DNA from: Nyssa sinensis
Taxonomy: Eukaryota; Streptophyta; Magnoliopsida; Cornales; Nyssaceae
Assembly (NCBI GenBank): GCA_008638375.1
Contig: CM018031.1
Location: 4,860,062-4,924,061, forward strand
Direction of reading: 5' to 3'
Length of the DNA stretch: 64,000 bases
Part shown: positions 44,126 through 53,309 of the stretch, one piece after another
How positions within the stretch are numbered: position 1 is the stretch's first letter
How the letters are laid out: every line of letters begins with the position of its first letter
Made by a program: the position numbers and the translations under genes
Notes under the pieces: generated by a model
The model's input: the letters and a program-made list of their open reading frames with translations, nothing else
Database searches by the model: none
What the model was told of the DNA's origin: nothing

Positions 44126-44294
44126 TATTCTCAAACTCAAGAAGAAAGAAGCAAGAGAGGGGGAAAAATCAGTCGAACCTGTTTTCACTTAGGGGATCTG
44201 TATTCTTCAAGATCGCACGAACCAACAATGGCGGATGAAATCTTCTAGCACAGTAAAAATGTCGAGGGAAAGGTCATTTCAAAAATCTCATCCC

Positions 44295-44302
44295 GTATTT
44301 AT
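44295..44302 (-). promoter_or_regulatory. TATA box of the antisense gene
   Basis: TATAAATA on the minus strand, 170 bp upstream of the antisense ATG. Transcription would start near 44265-44270, and no ATG intervenes before 44125. This is a promoter separate from the LTR. Confidence 0.6.
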
Positions 44303-44521
44303 AAACACGATATCAGAAGGGACCCACCAAGCCCAAACGCCATGACGGTTCAGAACAATGATGATCTCGAGAAAACCAACTGTCCGCCCAGTATGATTGT
44401 GACCTTGAAAAGACTTAATCGCCGACTACACAATAAATGGCGCCCCAACGATTGTCTTGGAAGGTGAAAAAGCGAGACACATAACTCTCTTAGCCCTAGT
44501 TACTTACATCAAACTAGGACT

Positions 44522-44533
44522 TGGGGGGGGAGT
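44522..44533 (+). promoter_or_regulatory. Polypurine tract
   Basis: GGGGGGGGAG just before the 3' LTR, the primer site for plus-strand DNA. It is separated from the LTR by TAAC. Confidence 0.8.
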
Positions 44534-44536
44534 AAC

Positions 44537-45163
44537 TGATATACCATAAAAAGACAGGCCAATCAACACTTGACACGTATGACCACAGTCCGATTTATGT
44601 TCAGCTAGCATGATTCTCGTTCAGCCTATGACATCCAGATCATCACATAAGGTCGGAAGTGACCAAACAAATATATCCAGAACTGATCACAGGGTCCAGA
44701 CCAGAGCTTCAGATCTCGTCACCGCCTCAGCGGATTCCGAGCAGAGAATAGGGTAACAGTCTCCAGCACGGAAACTACCATTTATGATTATCTCCGCCTT
44801 AGCGGATTCCGGGCAGAGGATAAGGAAGTAGTCTCCAATACGGAAACTACCATTTATGATTATCTCCATCCACGACTTAATGCCCACAAGGTAACTGCAA
44901 TCTCCGATGATCATATCCCTATATTCATGGCGTCGAATCCTAATCAACTTAGGAAAGCTTCGGCCTATATATTAAACCCTAGAGGTACGCTATCGATTTC
45001 ATGCTCATTCTTTGACTTTCAATACAGTCTTTCAATTCCCTTACTCACTTAAGCATCGGAGCGGCTACCGCCGGAGCCAATCCGGTGGTCCTCTGATCAT
45101 CTTTCTGAGTGTTCTACAGGTCACGGAGCCCTTACGTGTTGCGAGTCAAAAAGTGCAGCATCA
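44537..45163 (+). repeat. 3' LTR (627 bp)
   Basis: Same length as the 5' LTR and no difference found by eye. Includes the 72-bp U3 duplication and the TATA box (44966-44976). Followed by the target duplication ATAAC. Confidence 0.95.
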
Positions 45164-46540
45164 ATAACATTAGTTACGAGGAAAAAGAGAGGGGGGAGAG
45201 GAGAGTATAATTCCTTCTTCATGTTTAGATAACAAATGAGGGAAATGAGAGTGTAATCCTCTCATCTTACTTGAGAATAATAAAAGAAAAAAAAAATGAA
45301 ATGAAATGATTATATATTTTTTTACTATTATGTCTCGAGATAGAAGTGTCTTTTATATTTTTTTTCTTTACAATTTTAAGGTTAAAATTAATATTATAAA
45401 AAATTCATTAAATGCTCTCTCATTTTCTTCCGTCTCTTTCCACTTTTAGAAAGGGAGCAAATTAAATAAAATAAAGATTGAGAGATCCTCCCTCCATCCT
45501 CCTTTCTTTCCTTTCCTAATTTTAAACCAAACACAAAATAACATTTTTCTCCTTTCCCTTTTCTTTTCTTTCCAAATCCATCCAAGCAGAGTGTAAAAGC
45601 TTGGCTCCCACTGATTTTTCAATAATGTAGTTTGACAAGATATTCAAAATAATGCTCAATCTCATCTAACCTCTCAAGCCAAGCATCACATAACAAAGGG
45701 AAAACCACTGTTTACATCAACTAGCAATGACACTAGGAAAAAGAGGAGATTTTTTTTGTCAAACCATGGCCAAATAAAAGCAAAAGCTTTATTGTTGTCA
45801 CAGCACATATTTGAAAAACCAAATAACATTGGTTTTAGAAAATAAGAGCATGCATTAAACATATGCATCACGATTCTGCAGGAGTTAGGCTTCAACAACC
45901 TTATACATTCCCAAGACTTTTTCCTAGCCAGCTTTAATTTCCTCTTCCGTGGGTACCAAAATCACCCTTGGTGTAATACTTGCTAGTCATCTTAGAGATT
46001 GTAGCACCATCAGCTTATGCCTCTAAGTTGACCTCAAATGATATTTTTTCAAGTTTATCCATCAGTGCATCTCCTTCAATCAAAGTGTATTTATACGCGT
46101 GTCTCTTCATTAAGCTCGTCAATGTAATGTTTCATATATTTGAAATTGCTACCTGCATGAATGAAGACAACCTATGTCACATATATTAAGATAATATATT
46201 GAATAGATATGATCGAAGTGAGTAGTGGCCCAGTGGCATTATTTAGCATAGTTCAAGTTCACGTAGAGGCAAAGGGTGGTGGGGTTAGTTGGGATTTAGT
46301 ACCATCGACTGTAATAATTGACTAAATATCCCAAAAAAAATATGAAAATTTTGGTAATCATATACTTCAACAAGGTAAGAGTTATGGTGAAATCTAGCTT
46401 TCAGTGAAGTTGATCTGCTTGATACTACCATCCCCCTCCATCACCTTGGACCAGTTTACATGGGAAGTAATCGTTCCCAAAGTAAAATCATTGGAGGAAT
46501 GCTGAGTCAACTTTGAGTCCATGACATTATGGACGGTAAC
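45164..46540. repeat. Block G, copy 2, right part
   Basis: Continues from ATAAC with the sequence found at 23340-24580 in copy 1: the rest of the MITE-like stretch, the GCTTGGCTCCCACTGATTTTT spacer (about 45599-45619) and PR-10 exon 2. It ends at GTAAC (46536-46540), the target duplication of the solo LTR. Confidence 0.7.
45855..46535 (-). pseudogene. PR-10 / Bet v 1-family pseudogene, copy 3, cut by a solo LTR
   Basis: Exon 2 is 45855-46152 ([20 protein letters not shown], [19 protein letters not shown], then a broken frame and a stop after DAYV-like codons). The exon 1 tail is 46399-46535. Only its last part, GDGSIKQINFTE, is clearly PR-10-like; the part before it matches the family poorly. 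The donor reads GC where GT is expected, as in copy 1. Upstream sequence is interrupted at 46541 by the 3.8-kb solo LTR and resumes at 50353. Not functional. Confidence 0.7.
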
Positions 46541-47454
46541 TGTCACGATCCGAAACCCGGCTTATGCGGATTAGAGGTTCGTGATTGGCCACCAAGGCCT
46601 ATTTCAATAATCACAATACTTTTCTAAATACCATATACGCAGTGGAATAAATTTTTTTTTCTTTTCTTTCTTATCTTCACATCCACAAAATAAGCTACAC
46701 AACTTAATTAGTCGATTCAAATACCAACATCAAAGATCATAGTCTCCAAGTCAAGAGTAGCATAACATTACATAACTTAATACATAAGATCCCAAAAATA
46801 TCTAATCTATCTTCAGTTAAGGACTCATCAGAAGAACTCGCTTCGTCACTTAAGCACTTATCCTGCATCACCTGAAAGCAAGTTTGTCTAGTCCTTGCCT
46901 GAAAAATGTTATGAGGATGGGGTGAGCTTCAACAAGCCCAATGAGTACTTTCATAACATGCCAAGGGTTTCAAAACTACTATGTAGTATAGTCTGAAATG
47001 TATATACTCATATGGAATTAATATACATCATATCAAGTACAACAGATCAGAGAATAGTATCAAGATCATTCCAATAATCTCAGTCAATTACATTCATAAA
47101 TCAAAATCGATAACATGGCACAATCAAGATAATGATCCAATAACATAGTTTGATAATGAAGATTAGTATTATAATTCAAACATAGTTCAAAGTCGTTTTC
47201 AATATCAATAGCCACAGTCAAATCAACATCATAGTCTATTATTATAACTTGTTCATAGTTACAGTTCAAAGTCGTTTTCAAATTTAATAGTCATAATTCA
47301 AAATCAACATCATAGTTCGGTAACATAGTTCGATAACCATTTCATAGTTTAATAATCAAAATCGTAGTTCAATAGTTCTCAATTTGATGGTTCAAAGTTC
47401 AATCATAATTCACATTCGATATTTACAAGAGTTCAAATCATTAAAATTTCCCTT

Positions 47455-47698
47455 TCTATGGTCAGGAAATTAGAACCTCGCTGATTGAGATCAAATTCAA
47501 TAACACCACCAATATACCCCGTGGGCAGGATTCAAATGAGTCACAATCTATTCAATAATGACAAATCATAGAAGATTCTATGGCCAGCAAATTAGAACCT
47601 CGCTGACTGAGATCAAATTCGATAGTACAACCAATATACCCCGTGGTTAAGGTTCAATAAGGTCACAATCTATTCAATAGTGACCAATCATAGAATGG
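47455..47698. repeat. 122-bp tandem duplication inside the solo LTR
   Basis: ATTAGAACCTCGCTGA, CCAATATACCCCGTGG and CACAATCTATTCAATA each recur 122 bp later with scattered changes. Confidence 0.8.
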
Positions 47699-50034
47699 TG
47701 TATTATTCAAAGCATCGAAATCATTTTCAAAATCAATAATATCAATAACAGTCTCAATTATTCAAATAAGAGTTTCATATTTAACCTTTAGTCAAAACAG
47801 TTCAAAGATTGGTGAGAAAAATGGTTATAGTGTCATGAGTATTTCACAAGCTATCAGGAAATGGCAGTGTCAATAAGTCATTCAAATTGAATTCAAACAG
47901 AAGGATCTATTTTCAAATTATACAAGAGTTCTTTATTTATATCTATAAGGAAAATCCACCTCAACATGGTATGAAAATACTCACCCTGAAGTCCCAAAAG
48001 CAATTTTTAAAAATCCTTCCTTAACGAGGGTCCATATAATCACAATTCAAAACCTTGTTACTAACTTGTTCAAAGCATCACATAATTTAACTTGTCAATT
48101 TAGAGTCCTCTCTATTCCAATTACCTTTTCCCTATAGCTTCATTAAGTCTCAGGGACGCGTCGGTTATTTTTCAGTTTGTTACCGGATCTTATTTTCTCC
48201 AAAAAGATGTCACCGTTAGGTTCAAAGTGTCAAATGTAATTGGTTTAGACTTTTTTAGATTTAAATTGCATATCTAAGGTTTATTTTAAGCCTAAGGCTT
48301 TTTTGTGATTTTATATTTTTATGTGTCATATTTTTCAGTACTTCGTTTGCCAAAATGGAATTCTACCATTGAGTCCGGATTGCTCAAAATAGTCAAGATA
48401 GACTATCTTTTATATTCAATTGGCCCCGGGCATCATTAGGGTAAAATGATAATTTACACTTTTACGCATCTTAATTTTTTAGAATCTCGTCTCAGTAAAA
48501 CGGACCTTTTCATTGGATCCGGAATGCTCGAAATAGTCAAAATATACTATTCATTTATTTTATTTGGATTTCGTTTGACTAATTTTTGGCTTAAGGATGT
48601 TTTATAATTTTTCCTAATTAAAAAGAATTTTAAAATTAATTAAAAAATTAATTTTATGGGTACTTTTGTAATTAACCGAAAGTGGGGGGGTCAAAATGGA
48701 ATTTAAGAAAAGTTTCCAGGAAGCCGTCCGGTTCAGTTGTTTGGAAATTGAACCGGTTCAAATCATTTCAAAACCAACCGGTTTAATTTGGTTTATTGCG
48801 TCACCCTGACGTCAGTAGTCATTTATTGAAATGGTGCCGTTTAGTGTATTCTTAGGATCTGTTTAAACGGGTCAGGACCCGACCCGAGATCCAACCCACG
48901 ACCCGACCCATGAACAAGGGTCGTCTTCTCCATCACGACAGCATTGTGCGACTGAAAACCCTAAAAGAAATTTCTCCATTTTCGTCAATTTTCTCTTATT
49001 GAATCTCTCTGTTTTCACTCCCAAAACATTTCTGAAACACCAAGGTATGGTTTTGCATTGTTTTTGGGTTTCGAATGGATCTCATGATCGCTATTTGGTG
49101 GTCGATAATCAAGACCTGCAACTCGGTCTTCTATGGTTGTTTTTGGCTCAAAACCTTTGGGGTTTCTTCGGTTGGGTTCTAATCTTCATGGGGTTCAAGC
49201 CCCCATTCTTAAAATCAGGTTTAGTCGTGGTTTTAGTGAAGTTGGGTTTTAAATCCAAACCTTGTAACTCGTGGTTTGATGGTCGATTTTAAGTTATTGG
49301 GGTCACGGGTTTGTGTTTTTGAGACTCTGGTGAGGTCTAGTCCAAGTTTCAATAGGTAAAACTTGGTTTAGTCTAAGTGGTTTCAGACCTGTGCCAACCA
49401 AGGTGCATCAATGGCAGATCTTCATAGTTTAGGGTTCTAGGGTTGGTTCGGGGCCCAAAATTCATGCCTTAATCCAGTTAACTATCCCCAAATGCCATGC
49501 ATGCATTTAAAAAGGCTTAAACAGTTTGTAAAAATGAGAATTTCTAGAGAGAGAAAATGGGTGGTTTTTTTTTTTTATACCTCCAAACAATGCTCTCTTC
49601 CTTCTTCTAAGCTCAATTTGGTTTAGGATTGTGGTCCCCTTCAGTTCAGGCAGCCATGCAGGGAGCCCTCTCTCTTCTCCTCCTTCTTCTTCACTCTTCT
49701 CCTTCACTCTCTCTCTCTAACTCTTCTTCTTATCTCTAACTTTCTCTCTCTAACTGTATCCGTACACAAGGCAACCCCAACATTCTGATTTCACTTCAAA
49801 TGTCCATACAACTAATATAAAACTATGTGTATTTTATTTATTCAATTTGTAGGTGATCATTTGGTTGCACGTAAATTGGTTGGGGGAGAGGTGATCAAGT
49901 GCTCAAGTAGGGTGACGATGGGGGCTAGGGTGTATAGGATGATATGGTGGTGAGGTGTTGTATGTGTTGTGATTGGTCATTTGGGAGGTGGGGTTTTATT
50001 ATATGTATACATATACATATAATTTGCAATATCT

Positions 50035-50100
50035 TTCACAAAGGGTTGGCAGCCCAAGTGGCTTTTCTTTTTGGGTTAAGGGTTCAAAACCTATTGGTCT
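50035..50100 (+). other. tRNA-promoter-like A and B boxes inside the solo LTR
   Basis: TGGCAGCCCAAGTGG is a fair A-box and GGTTCAAAACC a B-box about 30 bases later, the arrangement of a tRNA-derived SINE head. No tail or target duplication is seen, so it may be chance or a SINE relic. Confidence 0.25.
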
Positions 50101-50352
50101 CAATTTTTGGCTTCCTTTTTGTTATTTTTCCTTTAGGCCTTAATTGGTCAATTAAATTATGTGTTTTTGTTTTATTTTCTTCTGCTTTCTTTTTATTTAT
50201 TTATTTGTTTATTCATTATTGCTATTATTATTATTATTATATTTTTTTTCCCGGTTAAATTTCTCGTAACTTCTTATTTTGCTTTCGTCAAATTCATAAC
50301 ACCAAATTACTAACTTAATTTCTCGGTAAACGGGCCGGGGTGTTACAGTAAC

Positions 50353-50884
50353 GCCATACATGTTCGACCTCAATGGAGACAACATCCTCAATTGTAAGAT
50401 TTTAACATGTTTTGTGCACATGAATTGTATATGTATATGTATATACATGCCATGCTTGCCAGCCTAGACCTGCAACGATTCAGTCTCTTTCTTTGTTTTT
50501 TTTTTTTTCAATCATTCATCTATTTGTAAGATTTGTGTTTAGTAAATACTTCTTTCCCTATTATTCCTTCTATGCTATATACAAACGAACACATTTATCC
50601 ATCCAAATATAAGAACTATAAAACAAGTTAAAAATAGCTGAATGAGAAAGAATGGCAATTAGGGCATTGAAATATTGTATGTAACGCCTCTAACTATATC
50701 TATAATAGCAAATGGAAGCAATGCACTAGGTGTAATTTTTTACAAATTTTAAAAGCTTCTTCATTTTATTTTTTTAAAGAAAATGAAATATGACAAAAAA
50801 GGAAAATTTCATGCAATTAGGTGGAACCATTTGTTGTGAGTTTGGCTTAATTTGAGAGAATTAATATACGTCTTTTGCGTAACC
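50353..50884. other. Spacer between the solo LTR and block B copy 4
   Basis: The first 45 bases continue the sequence cut by the solo LTR. The rest is AT-rich with no gene recognised. Confidence 0.4.
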
Positions 50885-51265
50885 CACTACAAAAATTCTC
50901 AATATTAGCGACGCCCCAAGGCATCCTAATATCATTGACCGCGTTGCTAATTCTTTTTAGCAACGCCTACACGAGTCGCTAGAGTGTCACAAATAGTGTG
51001 GTGGCTAAACCTAGTTTTGCGAGATGTTGATCAAACGTTGCTGATAGTAATTATTAGCAATGCCACAAGCATTGGTAAAGTAGAAGTAAAGCATTGCTAG
51101 AGCTTATGGTTGGAAGTGAAAAAGCATCCCAAATAATACCTTAGTTGTGACACGCTCAAGCGTCATTAATAATATGGCATTGCGTTGCCAATAATGTACT
51201 TTTCACAAATCTGGCCTGCCTGTTTGCGACGCTGTGAGACGTTGATAAAGGTCTAATATTATTAT
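50885..51265 (+). mobile_element. CACTA (En/Spm-like) transposon end, degenerate
   Basis: Begins CACTACAAAAATTC, the typical CACTA terminal sequence in eudicots. It is followed by many short motifs of the GCGACGC / AGCAACGCC / GCAATGCC kind in both orientations, as in CACTA subterminal regions. A more decayed copy is at 27641-27960, and a short tail of it near 17925-18000. No transposase and no opposite end (TTTTTGTAGTG) is seen. Confidence 0.5.
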
Positions 51266-53300
51266 TTTTAATTATATTTTGGATTTCTAATATACATTTT
51301 ATTTATGAAAAATCCAGCTAAAATTTCAAGAACTGTCACATTGATGCTCCTTCTATCAAACACAATCATATACTTCATTCCATCCCAAAACAATATAATT
51401 GCAATAACCAAAAACTTATATGTCATTCCATTCCAAGGTAATAAAAATTTAACAAAGTATTTCAAAAATATAGTCAAATTATGTCAACATTACATGCCAT
51501 TGTCCCAAAATTAAAATGTCTACATTTAAGGAAAAAATAGATCTAAATCTCAAAGATCCAAAGACCACAAACACGTCCAACTATCAACAAGGAAACAGAG
51601 CCACTGAAAAAAAAAATTATAGATTGGTAGTTTTATTAATAACGGATTGAGAATTTTGAAAATATTGCAAGGTTTTATGAATTAAAGTACACAAATAAAG
51701 AACTAAGAATGTTGATGTTTACCAAGAAAACTAATCTGTACACGTCAAATCCAAAAAAAAAACCGGAGACAACAATAACTAAACAAACCCAACCCGAATA
51801 CAGTTTCATGTGTCATCCCTTTCATCCCAATGGGTCCCACCCTTGTGAGAGAGGCGGGATGAAAATGGTGGGGCATGAAACATTACTCAACCCAACAAAC
51901 TGGAGATCACTAGGAGGAGCCATTAACAGGCCAAATAGAGAACAGAGCATCACCAAGAAGCATTAATAAAACAGAGCACAATCAACCCACTCCACTGTTA
52001 CTGTGCTAAAATCACCAAACATATCTGGATTGCAATGACAACTAAATGTAATGCATGTAAAAAATTAGTCATTCCGTAGGTACAAGAAATGGCCCAAAGC
52101 AGTTAAGAGTTCTTATGGTGCATTGTTGAGAAGTAATGATAAGGTGTATTTAGAATGTAAATGACTGAATGAGAGGAGTAGATAATCATCACTGTTTCTC
52201 TCACTTTCTTCAAAGAGTAAAAAAGGGGAGGGGAGTAAAAAAAAAAGTTCTGGTGGTAATGTGTGAGAATGCGACTAGGATTTGAGAGTTTGTATGAAAC
52301 TCCCACAATACTTAAATCTTAATTAGGGTCCCTGTTGAAGAACAGGGGAATCAAATTAATCTCCTCCAAGCTGAGATAGCTTGGTAATGGTACAAACTAC
52401 AACATGAAATCAAATGAACATACCTAGGAAATTCTACATTAATATTTAAATTAATAATGTATCTATGCTTATACATAGGCAAATTCCATAATAGGTTTAC
52501 ACAGCTAGATGTCCAAGTCTAGGATATAACTTTAAATATATAATGAATAAATATTTATTTTACTCATCAAAATTTAATTTAAAAGCACATTCAAATAAAT
52601 TAATATTATGATCAACAGTGATTTTTTAAAAATATTTGAATAAAAACAACACACTTAAATGATTACACATATGATGTTTCTTCTATTTGTGCAAGTGACT
52701 TGCAAAATAATAAAAATACATTTATGAGTATTTGTGAATATCCTGGTAATAAGTATTGAACAAATTCTTAGAAATTGAACAATTTTAAGCGGACAGTGCT
52801 TGGTTCCAAATTAAGTAGGAGGAATCTTCTCCTATTCATGTATGTGTAACAATTTTAGTAGGTCATGTATGTACTCACATGTATATCATGTGACTATTAA
52901 GTTTTAACAAAAAAATTAAATAAATCAAAAAGTACATGTGCATTGCATGTGTGACAGATTATGGTTAAGACACGTACTCGGGTAGGAGAGTAATGATTAT
53001 TTGTTAAAACAGTATAGCATTATCATGAAGGAGAACCATCTGATTCATTATTAAGAACATATAAGAGAAATGACCTTTTTCTTCTTCTCTGAGAAACACA
53101 AACGGTACTGACAAGTGACATATATATCTTGGATTTCTTCCTAAAGGATCAGACTCTAAAACTTCTCAAAAGTTGGAGTCTGAAAGAAATGAATGAGGAA
53201 AAGGGCAGGATGGTGAACATAAAAGATGCCATATATCATTGATTCTCAAATGTAAGATGGAAGAACTTTACCAGTGCACAAACATTTCATGGAACATCTT
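50885..53300. repeat. Block B, copy 4: 3' flank of CNL2
   Basis: Collinear with the other block-B copies but missing the parts equivalent to 2060-2880 and about 3160-3690 of copy 1. It runs into the 3' end of CNL2 through the AGGATCAGACTCTAAAACTT stretch shared with 31600-31680. No gene of its own is seen. Confidence 0.6.
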
Positions 53301-53309
53301 GCCCTGTTT

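Larger units (their letters stand above)
33298..45163 (+). mobile_element. Complete Tat-lineage Ty3/gypsy LTR retrotransposon (11,866 bp)
   Basis: Flanked by the 5-bp target duplication ATAAC (33293-33297 and 45164-45168). Order: LTR, PBS, gag-protease, in-frame TAG, RT-RNaseH-aRNaseH-integrase, minisatellite, antisense ORF region, purine tract, LTR. The second, archaeal-type RNase H and the antisense gene with a PF04195-like domain place it in the Tat clade of plant Ty3/gypsy elements. There is no chromodomain. It is clearly GC-richer than the surrounding host DNA. Every domain needed for autonomous movement is open, and the two LTRs look identical by eye, so the insertion is recent. It lies in a MITE-like part of block G whose unoccupied paralog is at 23340. 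Confidence 0.93.
46541..50347. mobile_element. Solo LTR of a large LTR retrotransposon (3,807 bp)
   Basis: Starts TGTCACGATCCGAAACCCGG and ends CCGGGGTGTTACA, so it has TG...CA ends, and is flanked by the 5-bp duplication GTAAC (46536-46540, 50348-50352). No gag or pol is inside, and no second copy of the termini, so it is one LTR left after recombination. The length and the TGTAACACCCC-type end (minus strand) recall long LTRs of Tekay/Del-like Ty3/gypsy elements, but orientation and family are not proven. It contains a 122-bp tandem duplication (about 47455-47698), a low-complexity CATAGTTC-type stretch (47180-47400) and a GC-richer part near 48850-49000. I see no convincing gene in it. Confidence 0.75.

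Noticed and set aside
48999..49292. 97-codon frame inside the solo LTR
   Set aside because: No recognisable domain, Trp/Phe/Leu-rich composition; no other support for a gene in the LTR.
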